Origin: an uncultured Clostridia bacterium
GTDB lineage: Bacteria; Bacillota; Clostridia; UBA1381
Reading direction: 5' to 3'
Assembly: GCA_947624485.1 (NCBI GenBank)
Contig: CANQKM010000008.1
Location: 62,001 to 126,000 of the forward strand
DNA: 64,000 nt
Shown here: positions 18,604-27,196 of the stretch, one piece after another
Numbering within the stretch: position 1 is the stretch's first letter
Layout: every line of letters starts with the position of its first letter
Notes under the pieces: model-generated
What the model was told of the DNA's origin: nothing
Database searches by the model: none
What the model saw: only the letters and a program-made list of their open reading frames with translations
Position numbers and translations under genes: made by a program

Positions 18604-19519
18604 AATCCCTTTAATAATCGTCGCCGGACCGACCGCGTCGGGCAAAACGGCGCTCGCTATAGAGCTTGCGCGTCACGTCGGCGGCGAGATCGTAAACGCC
18701 GACAGTATGCAGATTTACAAGTACATGGACATCGGCACGGCTAAGCCGACGAAGGAGGAACGCGCCGCGGCGGTGCATCACCTTATCGACTTTCTGGAGC
18801 CTGACGCAAGCTACAGCGTCGCGGACTACGCGCGTGACGCGCACAAGGTCATCGCAGATATAACGTCGCGCGGTAAAATTCCCGTAATGTGCGGCGGTAC
18901 AGGGCTTTATATAAGCTCCGTCGCGGATGACGTGACGTTCGGCGAGGTCGAAACGGATTACGCGCTGCGTGAGGAATTAAAAAAGACCGCCGGGGAAAAG
19001 GGCGGCGAATATCTTATCGAAACGCTTCGGGAGTTCGATCCCGTATCGGCTGAAAGGCTGCACCCGAACAACCTAAAGCGCGTCATACGCGCGATCGAGT
19101 TTTACCGACTTACCGGCGTTCCTATCTCCGAGCATCAGGCGGAGACGAAGCGTAAAAAAAGCCGCTACGATCCGCTAATAATGTGTATCGAGTGGGAGCG
19201 CGAAACGCTTTACGATCGTATAAACCGCCGCGTGGACATGATGTTTGACGCGGGGCTGGTTGATGAGGTAAAGCGGCTGCGCGAAATGGGTTTTACTCGT
19301 GAGCTTAACTCGATGCAGGGGATAGGGTACAAGGAGGTCATGGACTACCTCGACGGCGCGGCTACGCTCGATGAAACGAGGGAGATAATAAAGCAGTCCT
19401 CGCGCCGCTACGCGAAACGGCAGATAACGTGGTTCAGACGCGATAAGCGCGTGCGGTATATCAGCGCCGACAACGCGGCGGTTGAGGCGAAAGGGATAGT
19501 TGATGATTTTTTGAATTAA
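18596..19519 (+). CDS. miaA: tRNA dimethylallyltransferase MiaA
   Basis: Transfers a dimethylallyl group to A37 of tRNAs reading UNN codons, the substrate for MiaB. 307 residues. P-loop IIVAGPTASGKTALAIELA, NADSMQIYKYMDIGTAKP, and the C-terminal RYAKRQITWFR are typical. The start is a TTG overlapping the mutL stop by 8 bp, with AAGGAG upstream; no ATG is available nearby. mutS-mutL-miaA is a conserved gene order in many bacteria. Confidence 0.95.
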   Translation: MSEIPLIIVAGPTASGKTALAIELARHVGGEIVNADSMQIYKYMDIGTAKPTKEERAAAVHHLIDFLEPDASYSVADYARDAHKVIADITSRGKIPVMCGGTGLYISSVADDVTFGEVETDYALREELKKTAGEKGGEYLIETLREFDPVSAERLHPNNLKRVIRAIEFYRLTGVPISEHQAETKRKKSRYDPLIMCIEWERETLYDRINRRVDMMFDAGLVDEVKRLREMGFTRELNSMQGIGYKEVMDYLDGAATLDETREIIKQSSRRYAKRQITWFRRDKRVRYISADNAAVEAKGIVDDFLN

Positions 19520-19523
19520 AACG

Positions 19524-19550
19524 GCGGCTCACAGAGCCGCTGTTGTTATA
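19524..19550 (+). terminator. Hairpin after miaA
   Basis: GCGGCTC (19524-19530) pairs with GAGCCGC (19534-19540), followed by TGTTGTTATATTT. A weak T-tract, but placed as the operon terminator. Confidence 0.6.
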
Positions 19551-19606
19551 TTTATCTTTATCGTTTGCATTCCCCTTGAGGAAAGGCTATGATGCATGTT
19601 ACTCTT

Positions 19607-19729
19607 CGTGAGGCTCCCCTTGAGGGGAGCTGTCGCCGAAGGCGACTGAGAGGTGGTTTTTCGGAAATACTTGCCACCTCTCCGTCATTTGCTGCGCAAA
19701 TGCCACCTCCCCTCAAGGGGAGGCATACG
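19607..19729. repeat. Palindromic MITE/REP-like element with flanking fragments
   Basis: About 123 bp of the 4793-4913 family: starts CGTGAGGCTCCCC, ends GGGGAGGCATACG, inner hairpins GTCGCCGAAGGCGAC and CATTTGCTGCGCAAATG. Partial arms of related elements flank it (about 19568-19591 and 19745-19771), so this gap has taken several insertions. Confidence 0.85.
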
Positions 19730-19789
19730 ATGTGCACCGTACATCAGTTCCCCTATCAGGGGAGCCTTACGGGCGAACGCGGTTCACCC

Positions 19790-21421
19790 CTACTTATCCC
19801 TGCTGTATCTCGAATTTTCGCCCTTTGTGTCGCGCTGGTTACGCTCGGTGTGGGACGCGCGGCGGTCTGGGGTGCGGGAGTTTGTTTCGTTCTGCTGTCT
19901 GTTCTTCTTTATCTGCTGTATACGCTTTTGTCTTTCCTTCTTTTTCTTCTTATGCTTCGCGTAAAGCAGAATGAATATGAGCATAATCACCGGCACGAAG
20001 AAGAACGGGCTTGTGATTACTCTTATTATTATATGGAACACGTGCAGAAACTGATTTCTCGCGACGTCGTTCGTGGCGATAAGGTTCGACGAACCGATAG
20101 GCACATCGTTATAGTAATAGCTTATCGTGCCGAGAACGTCGCCCTTCGCGACCGGCGCGTCGATCTGCTCCGGCAGGTCAACGACCGTCTTAATATTATC
20201 CTTGCTGTTGTCGCCCGCGGGAATAAGCGCGCTCACGTCGTTTTCGACCGTGACGGCTACGCGCATATCGTCCTTCGCCTCATACACCTTTGAATCGGCT
20301 GCAATATCGCCGTTTTTCACGATATCCTGGTGCCTGTAATTGTTAAAGCCGTACTCGAACAGCGTTTTCGAGTCGATGTAGGAGTACGCCTGCTCGCCCA
20401 CGTCCTCGTCGGGGCAGCCCATTACGATTGCGAGAAACTCCATATTTTCGTATGCCGCCGCTGACACGAGACAGTAGCCCGACTGCGAGGTGTGACCGGT
20501 TTTAATGCCTATCGCGGGCGGATAGTAATGGTACTTCGAGCGCGACGTTCCCAAAAAGAGGTTGGTGTTGACGAGAATACGCTCCATAGTGTACTTGTTT
20601 GTCGCGGGAATTTTGTAAATCGGCATTTTGACTATATCGCGGAACGTTTCGTTTTTCATCGCGTATTTTGTGAGAATCGCAAGGTCGCGCGCGGTGGTGT
20701 AGTGGTTTTCGTCGTGCAGACCGCAGGTGTTCGCAAAATGCGTATTCGTCATACCGAGTTCCTGCGCCTTTTGGTTCATCAAATCAACGAATTTGTCGAG
20801 CGAGCCGCTTATATGCACCGCGAGAACGTTCGCGCTGTCGTTCGCGCTGTATACGAGCATGCTTTTTATAAGCTGCTCGACCGTCAGATTTTCGCCAACG
20901 AGTATACCCATCTGCGAATCCTCGAGCGTAATATCCTTAAGAGCCTCGTAGGGCGCGCTTACGGTGTCCTCCATGTTCGCGTTTTCGATTGCGAGAATAC
21001 CCGTCATTATCTTGGTCGTACTCGCGGGGTACACGCGCTCGTCGAGATTTTTGCTGTAAAGCACGCGTCCGGAGTGCATGTCCATTAAAAGCGCAGATTT
21101 CGCGTACTCGACGTCCGGCGGAGTGAGCGACGGATCCTCCATCGTTATACCGTTCGCGAGCGGAGCGGCTGTGCTTTCGGGCGCGGCGGTTTGGCTTGTC
21201 TCATCATCCGTATCGCCGCTGCCCTCGTCATCCTCGTCCTCGTCCGCCGGCGACGGCGTAACCGTTTCACCGTCCTCGTCAACGACGCGCGTCGTGCCGT
21301 CGGTCGATGTGACCGTCGAGGTTGACGGAGCGGGTGAAGCCGTCGGCGCGGCTGCGGCGGGTATTACGGACATTGCCGCTATGAGCGCCGCGATTATAAA
21401 AGTAATCAGCTTTTTATTCAT
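19790..21421 (-). CDS. D-alanyl-D-alanine carboxypeptidase (DacF-like, membrane-anchored)
   Basis: Trims the terminal D-Ala of peptidoglycan stem peptides. 543 residues. Signal peptide (LITFIIAALIAAMSVIPAAAA), an acidic low-complexity linker (residues 28-90), then the peptidase S11 domain with SxxK S134-TTK137, S192-A-N194 and K307-T-G309. A C-terminal beta domain (about 385-455) is followed by a membrane helix (FFFVPVIMLIFILLYA) and a very basic cytoplasmic tail. All catalytic residues are present. The acidic linker and long basic tail are unusual additions. Confidence 0.93.
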   Translation of the reverse strand: MNKKLITFIIAALIAAMSVIPAAAAPTASPAPSTSTVTSTDGTTRVVDEDGETVTPSPADEDEDDEGSGDTDDETSQTAAPESTAAPLANGITMEDPSLTPPDVEYAKSALLMDMHSGRVLYSKNLDERVYPASTTKIMTGILAIENANMEDTVSAPYEALKDITLEDSQMGILVGENLTVEQLIKSMLVYSANDSANVLAVHISGSLDKFVDLMNQKAQELGMTNTHFANTCGLHDENHYTTARDLAILTKYAMKNETFRDIVKMPIYKIPATNKYTMERILVNTNLFLGTSRSKYHYYPPAIGIKTGHTSQSGYCLVSAAAYENMEFLAIVMGCPDEDVGEQAYSYIDSKTLFEYGFNNYRHQDIVKNGDIAADSKVYEAKDDMRVAVTVENDVSALIPAGDNSKDNIKTVVDLPEQIDAPVAKGDVLGTISYYYNDVPIGSSNLIATNDVARNQFLHVFHIIIRVITSPFFFVPVIMLIFILLYAKHKKKKKERQKRIQQIKKNRQQNETNSRTPDRRASHTERNQRDTKGENSRYSRDK

Positions 21422-21593
21422 CGTTAATTATTTCCTCCAAAAATAAACCTTCCTTATTAAACTATTATACCGAAATAATATTTATATTGCAACATTTTTT
21501 TTATCGTTTACCGAAAAATAAAAGTATATTCAAATTGACTCACACGGTAAAAACATATTCGGTAAAATGTGCAAAATTATCTTCGCCTTGATG

Positions 21594-22958
21594 TTACGCG
21601 GTTTCCGTTTTTAACGTACGCTTTAGCTCCCTCCAAAACGGCACAAACAGCGCAGCAGCCGTCACCATCGCGAGAAAGTCCGCGGCGGGCGTCGCCCACG
21701 CGATACCGCTTACGCCTATAAGCCTGTTCAGGATAAACATTATCGGAATATCAAGTCCGCCCTTACGCATGAGCGACAAAATGAGCGGCGTGACCTTTCT
21801 GCCTACCGATTGGAAAATGGTAATGACGATCATCGTCACGGGAATACACGGACCTGTAATGCAGATAATGCGCTGGAACAGGCTGCCGTACTCGACGGTG
21901 AGCGGATCGCTTATAAACGCTTTTACGACCGGCGCGGCGCATGTGAGCAGAAAAACCGTTCCAAGCACCGCGACTATAAGGCTGTAAATAAACGTCACGC
22001 GTATAGCCGACATCATGCGCTTAAAGTTCCGCGCCGCGTAGTTGTAGCCGATAAGCGGGATCACGCCCTGTGATATTCCCATAGAAACGGCGTATGTGAG
22101 CATATCGACCTTTTTCGCTATTCCGATACCCGCGACAGCCTCGTTGCAGTACGACGCCATAAGGCGGTTCATGCACACGTTTGAAAGCACGCCCATAATG
22201 TTCATGATACAGCTCGGCAAACCGACCAGAAGTACCTCGGACGCGATTTTGTTTTTCAGTGTGTAATGCCTCGGATTAAGCGTCAGCACGGTGGCGCTGC
22301 CCTTTTTGACAATAAACACGGCAAAGTATACTGCCGCGGTCAGGTTGGACAGCATGGTGGCTATTGCCGCGCCGGTAATTTCGAGACGGAACAGGAAAAT
22401 AAAAATCGGATCGAGGATAATGTTCAAAATTCCGCCCATAGTTATTCCGAAGCTTGCCTGCTTCGCGTAACCCTCCGCGCGCACAAGATGCGCGAGAGCG
22501 GCGTTCAGAACCGTCGGCACCGCGCCGACCGTGATCGCCCAGAAAGCGTAGCTGCAGCAAAAATCGTATGTATCGTTGTCCGCTCCGACCGCCCGCAGGA
22601 TCCAGGACCTTCCAAGAAATATGAATATTCCGTACAAAAACGCGATAACTGCCGCAGTCCAGATACAAAATGCCGACACGTTTTTCGCTTTATTTCTGTT
22701 ACCCGCGCCGAGGGAGCGCGAAATAAGGCTTGCGCCGCCGATACCGAACAGGTTTGCCATGCCGGTGAGCAATATAAAAGGCGGCATACACAGAGACGCC
22801 GCCGCGACCTGATTGGGATCGCCCGTCTGACCTATAAAAAACGTGTCCGCCATATTATATATAACGGTGATAAGCTGGCTGATTACCGTCGGCACGACGA
22901 GATATATCACAGCGCGGCTCACGGGTTTTTCTTCAAAAAGCTCCTTGTTGCTGTCCAT
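21594..22958 (-). CDS. MATE-family multidrug efflux transporter
   Basis: 454 residues with about twelve hydrophobic segments, the usual MATE layout of two six-helix halves. Starts MDSNKELFEEKPVSRAVIYLVVPTVISQLITVIYNMADTFFIGQ, typical of clostridial DinF/NorM-type pumps. Exports organic cations or drugs using Na+ or H+. The ATG at 22958 has GGAGG upstream; the TTG six bases earlier is less likely. It is downstream of a SmtB-type regulator on the same strand, with a hairpin between them. Confidence 0.92.
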   Translation of the reverse strand: MDSNKELFEEKPVSRAVIYLVVPTVISQLITVIYNMADTFFIGQTGDPNQVAAASLCMPPFILLTGMANLFGIGGASLISRSLGAGNRNKAKNVSAFCIWTAAVIAFLYGIFIFLGRSWILRAVGADNDTYDFCCSYAFWAITVGAVPTVLNAALAHLVRAEGYAKQASFGITMGGILNIILDPIFIFLFRLEITGAAIATMLSNLTAAVYFAVFIVKKGSATVLTLNPRHYTLKNKIASEVLLVGLPSCIMNIMGVLSNVCMNRLMASYCNEAVAGIGIAKKVDMLTYAVSMGISQGVIPLIGYNYAARNFKRMMSAIRVTFIYSLIVAVLGTVFLLTCAAPVVKAFISDPLTVEYGSLFQRIICITGPCIPVTMIVITIFQSVGRKVTPLILSLMRKGGLDIPIMFILNRLIGVSGIAWATPAADFLAMVTAAALFVPFWRELKRTLKTETA

Positions 22959-23015
22959 AATCAATTCCTCCGGTATGTAAAATCGTCAATATTTGTCACT
23001 GTAAATATTTGATGA

Positions 23016-23047
23016 GGTGATCGGGAAAAGTAAAAGATCCGATCACC
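23016..23047 (-). terminator. Hairpin between the ArsR gene and the MATE gene
   Basis: GGTGATCGG (23016-23024) pairs with CCGATCACC (23039-23047). No clear T-run follows on the minus strand, so it may be a partial terminator or an mRNA-processing stem rather than a full stop. Confidence 0.45.
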
Positions 23048-23053
23048 CCAAGC

Positions 23054-23398
23054 TTATTCCTCCACATGGATCACCATTTGCTCTATTATTTTTTTAACGT
23101 GGTCGTCGTCAATGGAGTAAAAAGCGTTTTTACCGTCGCGGCGTGACTTTATGAGCCGCGCCTGACGGAGCGTTTTAAGCTGGTGGCTGATTGCCGACTG
23201 GCTCATGTCGAGCTTTTCCGCAATGTCGTAAACGCACATTTCCTTGTCAAACAGCGTCCACAATATACGTATTCTCGTATTATCGCCGAATACCTTGAAC
23301 ATATCCGCAAGCTTTGTCGTAAGCTCGTTGTCGGGTACTTGGTTTTTTATTTTCTCTATAACCTGCATATTATACTGGCATGACTGACACATATCCAT
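23054..23398 (-). CDS. ArsR/SmtB-family metalloregulator
   Basis: 114 residues. A winged-helix core (NTRIRILWTLFDKEMCVYDIAEKLDMSQSAISHQLKTLRQARLIKSRRDGK) is followed by a C-terminal helix with D98-x-H100, H111 and E114. That spacing exactly equals the alpha-5 zinc site of SmtB/CzrA. The N-terminus adds CQSC and helix 3 a Cys (MCVYD), as in CadC-type sensors, so it may sense Zn, Cd or Pb. Start at 23398, preceded by TGGAG; an ATG 18 bases upstream lacks a ribosome site. Likely regulates itself and perhaps the MATE gene. Confidence 0.9.
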   Translation of the reverse strand: MDMCQSCQYNMQVIEKIKNQVPDNELTTKLADMFKVFGDNTRIRILWTLFDKEMCVYDIAEKLDMSQSAISHQLKTLRQARLIKSRRDGKNAFYSIDDDHVKKIIEQMVIHVEE

Positions 23399-23411
23399 TT
23401 TTACCACTCCA

Positions 23412-23435
23412 TTCATATGTTCATATATTCATATA
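23412..23435. promoter_or_regulatory. Putative ArsR operator
   Basis: Three consecutive 8-bp units TTCATATG, TTCATATA, TTCATATA just upstream of the regulator start. ATATGAAC-type half sites resemble ArsR/SmtB operators. Confidence 0.6.
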
Positions 23436-23567
23436 TATTATATACAAATTTAACCGATTTGTCAAATTTGCTGTAATAATTTGTAAATACCCGCATATAA
23501 ATATAACATATAAAAGCAAAACTTATCATAAAATTGTAACATTTGTAATAAAATTGTAATAAAACTA

Positions 23568-23596
23568 TTGACAATGTAACAAATTTGTATTATAAT
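23568..23596 (+). promoter_or_regulatory. Consensus promoter of the YabE-like gene
   Basis: TTGACA (23568-23573), 17-bp spacer, TATAAT (23591-23596): a perfect sigma-A match. Upstream (about 23530-23565) are repeated TTGTAA units in an AT-rich tract that could bind a regulator. Confidence 0.85.
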
Positions 23597-23630
23597 GTGT
23601 GATAAGTAACGAAAGGAGTACTTACTTTTT

Positions 23631-24749
23631 ATGGTTACAAAGGAAGAAAACAGAAAGGAACTGCTGAAAGAGCTGCGCGCAAACCGCGAAAAGAAACGGC
23701 AGAAAAAAATTCGCGCAAGAGCGCGTCGGCGCGTCATAGCGCTTGTCACTGCGGTAACAGTCGTATGCGTCACTCTCGGCATAGTTTACAGTGTTTCGGC
23801 AAAGGAAGTTACCATAACGGAGATAAACGAATTTACGGGACTTAAAGAATCGCATAAGGTGGTGACGACCGGAGGGAACGTCGAGGACTTGCTGAAGGAC
23901 CGCGGTTTATACGTCGGCGAGGACGACCGTCTTAATGTGCCGCCGGACAAGCCTGTGTGCGACAATGACGATATTGTCCTTACGCGCGGCAAGCGTGTAA
24001 CGATAAAGGTCGGTGATACGGAGAGCGTTGCGACGGTTACGAAAGCCGACGCGGCAGATGCTCTTGTCGAAGCGGGATACGCGCCCGGAATGTACGACAG
24101 TATCACGACGGACGGCGACACGATAGAGCTTGTGTCGGTAAGCCATACCGAGGAAACCACGACGGAAACCATCGCCCGCGACGTGACGTACGTCGACGAT
24201 CCCGAGCTTCCGCAGGGAAGCGAGGTCGTGATAGACGAGGGTGAGGACGGCGTAAAGGAAATACAGCATAAGGTTACGTATCTGAACGGCGCGGAGTCCG
24301 AAAGGACTACGCTCGGTGAAAATGTTACCGAGCAGCCGCGCAGTAAGGTTATCGCGCGCGGAACGGCTCAGCCGGAGCAGAAAACGTCTGCGGAAAAAAC
24401 GGAGAGCGTAGGCGTGAGCGATAACGGCGGCACTGTCAACGGACACAGATACAAGAAGAAATATACCATGACAGCCACCGCTTATACCGATGATCCGAGT
24501 GAAAATGCCGGCTACACGGTAAGCGCAATGGGTAATACGTTAAGATACGGAATTGTCGCCGTAGATCCGAATATAATACCGCTCGGCTCGACCGTATACG
24601 TAACGGCGCCGGACGGCTCGTGGGTTTACGGAGTGGCGAGCGCTGAGGATACCGGCAGCGCTATAAGGGGCAACAGGATAGATTTATGCTACCCGTCGGG
24701 CGCCGAAGGCTTCGGAAGAAGAAGCTGCGTCGTTTATGTGCTTGAATAA
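23631..24749 (+). CDS. YabE-like G5/3D-domain cell-wall protein
   Basis: 372 residues. A basic N-terminus (residues 1-34), one membrane/signal segment (VIALVTAVTVVCVTLGIVYSVSA), two DUF348-type ubiquitin-like repeats (VTITEINEFTGLKESHKVVTTGG; VTIKVGDTESVATVTK), a G5 domain (about 165-245), then a C-terminal 3D domain with [23 protein letters not shown] and [15 protein letters not shown]. 3D domains carry three conserved Asp and occur in lytic transglycosylase-like enzymes, so a role in peptidoglycan turnover or spore germination is likely. The SD-to-ATG distance is rather long (about 12 nt). Confidence 0.9.
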   Translation: MVTKEENRKELLKELRANREKKRQKKIRARARRRVIALVTAVTVVCVTLGIVYSVSAKEVTITEINEFTGLKESHKVVTTGGNVEDLLKDRGLYVGEDDRLNVPPDKPVCDNDDIVLTRGKRVTIKVGDTESVATVTKADAADALVEAGYAPGMYDSITTDGDTIELVSVSHTEETTTETIARDVTYVDDPELPQGSEVVIDEGEDGVKEIQHKVTYLNGAESERTTLGENVTEQPRSKVIARGTAQPEQKTSAEKTESVGVSDNGGTVNGHRYKKKYTMTATAYTDDPSENAGYTVSAMGNTLRYGIVAVDPNIIPLGSTVYVTAPDGSWVYGVASAEDTGSAIRGNRIDLCYPSGAEGFGRRSCVVYVLE

Positions 24750-24763
24750 TAAAAGCCTTGCGC

Positions 24764-25603
24764 TCACTTTATCATTTCAATCAAGTCGCCGATGCAGTCC
24801 TCGAACATAACGCCGTACCAATGCTCTTTTTTGTGACCGAGCGTGTGTTTTATGCAGTCGACGGTAAAATCGACCGCGACCTTTATCGCTCTGCCCATGT
24901 CAAATCCCTTTACGAGCGCGCCGGAAAGCGTCGCGGAGAACACGTCGCCGGTGGAATGGAAATAACCGGGGATATTGTCGCTGAAATAAGACGAAAATTC
25001 GCCGGTGACGCGGTTGTAGGACATTACGCCCTGCGAATTTTTGTCAAAGCTCACGCCCGTGAGAACAACTATATCCGAGCCGAGCGTTGCAAGACGCGTG
25101 AGAAGCTCCTTTATGCTCTTCTCGTCATAGCTGTCGCCGAGGTAGTCCTCGCCCAGAAGCAGCGCGGCTTCGGTGAGGTTCGGCAGTATCACGTCGGCTT
25201 TTCTGCACAGCTTTTTCATCTCGTGCGCGAAGCCGTCGTTAAAGCCCTTGTAATACTCGCCCTTGTCGCCCATTACGGGATCGACGATTATAAGGTTGTC
25301 GTCTGTGCCGAAATCGTCCATGAAATCAGACACGATTTTTATCTGCTCGAAAGAGCCGAGGTAGCCGGTGCAGATCGCGTCAAGTCGGAGGTTGAGCCGC
25401 TTCCAGTGCGCCGAAATCTGAGGTATGTCGGACGTGAGGTCGCGGTACGTGTAGCCCTCGAAGCCCGTGCCGGTGTGCGTGGAAAGCACCGCCGTCGGTA
25501 TGACGCACGTCTCTATCCCCATCGCCGACGTTATCGGCAGCGCCGCCGTCAGCGAGCATTTTCCGAAGCATGATATGTCTTGTATTGATACTATTCTTTT
25601 CAT
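24764..25603 (-). CDS. Pyridoxamine/pyridoxal kinase (PdxY-like)
   Basis: Phosphorylates B6 vitamers in the salvage route to pyridoxal 5'-phosphate. 279 residues, ribokinase fold: KRIVSIQDISCFGKCSLTAALP at the N-terminus, PTAVLSTHTGTGF, IIVDPVMGDKGEYY, LPNLTEAALLLG, and the anion-hole motif HSTGDVFSATLSG with catalytic Asp. Typical of the clostridial pyridoxamine kinase group. The ATG at 25603 has GGGAG upstream and was preferred to an ATG 27 bases earlier. Confidence 0.9.
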   Translation of the reverse strand: MKRIVSIQDISCFGKCSLTAALPITSAMGIETCVIPTAVLSTHTGTGFEGYTYRDLTSDIPQISAHWKRLNLRLDAICTGYLGSFEQIKIVSDFMDDFGTDDNLIIVDPVMGDKGEYYKGFNDGFAHEMKKLCRKADVILPNLTEAALLLGEDYLGDSYDEKSIKELLTRLATLGSDIVVLTGVSFDKNSQGVMSYNRVTGEFSSYFSDNIPGYFHSTGDVFSATLSGALVKGFDMGRAIKVAVDFTVDCIKHTLGHKKEHWYGVMFEDCIGDLIEMIK

Positions 25604-25730
25604 ATATTTTCTACTCCCGTTTATTGCCAAATAATTCTACATCATTTTTACCGATATGTCAATAACAAAGTGCCTGCCGCGTTGGCGGAGGCTTATTTTT
25701 TATTCCTGCGACCGCGCGTTGGCACAGGTC

Positions 25731-25759
25731 TTGCTTTTTGCGCGCGGGAATGGTATAAT
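25731..25759 (+). promoter_or_regulatory. Promoter of the ACT-domain gene
   Basis: TTGCTT (25731-25736), 17 bp, TATAAT (25754-25759). A GC-rich hairpin with a T-rich tail at about 25674-25704 lies just upstream and may insulate it. Confidence 0.65.
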
Positions 25760-25804
25760 TCTTTTGCGCGCGTGAGCGGCAAACTGAAACAGGGGGATAC
25801 GGAT

Positions 25805-26158
25805 ATGAAGATTAAAAGGCTTGACGGGGATTTTACGATATGCAAGGTCACGGATTTTTCGGAGGCGGATTTTGAAGCGGAATACTGTTTTACGGCTAAA
25901 ACCGATGAAGAAAATTCCGTTGTGTGCCTGACGCGCGACACGCCGAAAAATACCGTCGCCCGCGAGGACGGCTGGCGCGGTTTTCGCATAGAAGGCGTGC
26001 TGGATTTCTCGCTCGTCGGCATACTGGCAAAAATTTCGTCACTGCTCGCGGAGGAGAATATAGGGTTGTTCGCGGTCTCCACGTACAACACGGATTATAT
26101 TTTTGTAAAGAAGGAAAATGAGACGGCGGCTCTGCGCAAACTGCAAAACGCTTTATAA
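25805..26158 (+). CDS. ACT-domain protein (amino-acid binding)
   Basis: 117 residues. The C-terminal half (GVLDFSLVGILAKISSLLAEENIGLFAVSTYNTDYIFVKKE) is a clear CASTOR-type ACT fold, and the N-terminal part reads as a second, degenerate one. Such small proteins are presumed amino-acid sensors; the ligand is unknown. ATG at 25805 with AGGGGGA upstream. The open frame extends 45 codons upstream through the promoter and is not believed. Confidence 0.85.
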   Translation: MKIKRLDGDFTICKVTDFSEADFEAEYCFTAKTDEENSVVCLTRDTPKNTVAREDGWRGFRIEGVLDFSLVGILAKISSLLAEENIGLFAVSTYNTDYIFVKKENETAALRKLQNAL

Positions 26159-26162
26159 AATG

Positions 26163-26191
26163 TTGATTTTTTCTTGATTTTGTGGTAGAAT
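26163..26191 (+). promoter_or_regulatory. Promoter of the LytTR regulator gene
   Basis: TTGATT (26163-26168), 17 bp, TAGAAT (26186-26191). The -35 region is TTGATTTTTTC, similar to three other promoters in the window. Confidence 0.65.
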
Positions 26192-26228
26192 ACCGTTGAA
26201 GTCCGCGGTACGGAAAGGGGCGATAAAG

Positions 26229-26948
26229 ATGTACAGGCTTGCTATATGCGACGATGACAGGGATTTTTGCTCTTCGCTTGAAAAATTCCTGCGCGGTTTT
26301 TTTGCCGCAAAAAACATGGAATGTGCAATTTCATCCTTTGCCGATACGCAGTCGCTCGACGCTTCTTTGACGGGCGGCGCGGATTACGATTTGCTGTTTC
26401 TCGACATAATGTTCAAGCAGGATAACGGTATGAACTACGCGAAATATCTGCGCGACAGGGGATATAAGCTTGACATTGTTTTTATAACCACCTCCAAGGA
26501 ATACGCGGTCGAGAGCTTTGACGTAAACCCGCTCTATTACTTGATAAAACCGATAGAGCAGCAAAAGCTGACGGCTGCGCTGCGGCGTTTCTTTGAAAAA
26601 AATGCGCCCCGGTACATATGCTTTAATTCGCTCGGCGGCACGATAAAAATAAAGCTTTCGGATATATATTACTTTGAGATTTACGGGCATCAGGTTCTTA
26701 TTCATAAAAGCGACGGAACTCAGTCGGACATCCGCGGAACGCTGAAGGATATAGAGTCACAGCTTCCGCCGGGAATGTTCATACGCCCTCACAGAAGCTA
26801 CCTCGTCAACACCGAGTACATCACCGAGATTATACACTATACCATAAAAACCACAAACGGCGACTCCATACCCGTAAGCAGGTCGCTGTATAATAAAATC
26901 CAGTACGAATTCGTGGATTACCTTGCCGAAAAGGAATTGTTTGTATAA
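26229..26948 (+). CDS. LytTR-family response regulator
   Basis: 239 residues. Receiver domain 1-120 (LAICDDDRDFCSSLEKFL; phospho-acceptor Asp in YDLLFLDIMFKQDNGM; conserved Lys in YYLIKPIEQQKL) and LytTR DNA-binding domain 135-235 (IYYFEIYGHQVLIHKSDG, FIRPHRSYLVN). AgrA/VirR-type regulators control peptide signalling, cell-wall or bacteriocin genes. The convergent GHKL sensor kinase at 27852-29744 is the likely partner; a small cassette has been inserted between them. ATG at 26229 follows AAAGGGG. Confidence 0.92.
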   Translation: MYRLAICDDDRDFCSSLEKFLRGFFAAKNMECAISSFADTQSLDASLTGGADYDLLFLDIMFKQDNGMNYAKYLRDRGYKLDIVFITTSKEYAVESFDVNPLYYLIKPIEQQKLTAALRRFFEKNAPRYICFNSLGGTIKIKLSDIYYFEIYGHQVLIHKSDGTQSDIRGTLKDIESQLPPGMFIRPHRSYLVNTEYITEIIHYTIKTTNGDSIPVSRSLYNKIQYEFVDYLAEKELFV

Positions 26949-26993
26949 AAACGCGCCTCCGGCGGGCGTCATAACCCTCATTCTTTCCATGCA

Positions 26994-27021
26994 AAAAGCA
27001 CGTCCGCTTGAACGTGCTTTT
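26994..27021. terminator. Terminator of the JAMM cassette
   Basis: AAAAGCACGT (26994-27003) and ACGTGCTTTT (27012-27021) form a perfect 10-bp stem with A/T runs on both sides, so it can work in both directions. Confidence 0.8.
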
Positions 27022-27036
27022 AAGTTGTGTCTTTTA

Positions 27037-27195
27037 TTAGCTTGCTTTCTTCTCAGCCTGCAACCGCTGTTGTTTTTTTGCTATAACCTTAGCTTCGAGA
27101 CGGGCAATTTCGGCATCTAATTCCTCACTTGTCATGTTTTTGATATAATCAGGAATTATACCCCTGTCATCTGCGACAAATACTTCTTTTTCCAT
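27037..27195 (-). CDS. Small charged 52-residue protein of the JAMM cassette
   Basis: Starts MEKEVFVADDRGIIPDY and ends KKQQRLQAEKKAS. The second half (MTSEELDAEIARLEAKVIAKKQQR) is a strongly predicted coiled-coil helix. It begins two bases after the JAMM gene stop, with GGGAGGTGG as ribosome site, so it is clearly co-expressed. No family is recognised. It could be a partner, substrate or inhibitor of the JAMM protein. Confidence 0.75.
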   Translation of the reverse strand: MEKEVFVADDRGIIPDYIKNMTSEELDAEIARLEAKVIAKKQQRLQAEKKAS

Positions 27196-27196
27196 C

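Noticed and set aside
19790-19840. RDTK near the carboxypeptidase C-terminus as another copy of the GGGGACACTAAA word
   Set aside because: The bases (CGCGACACAAAG on the minus strand) differ at several positions; not counted.
19589-20293. Long plus-strand frame opposite the carboxypeptidase
   Set aside because: It begins in a palindromic element and then reads the complement of an unmistakable S11 peptidase with signal peptide and active site.
23520-23566. TTGTAA repeats as a CRISPR-like or satellite array
   Set aside because: Units are too short and irregular; they are better read as an AT-rich promoter upstream region.
25670-25804. N-terminal extension of the ACT-domain gene
   Set aside because: It would run through a promoter and a terminator-like hairpin, and the ATG at 25805 has a good ribosome site.
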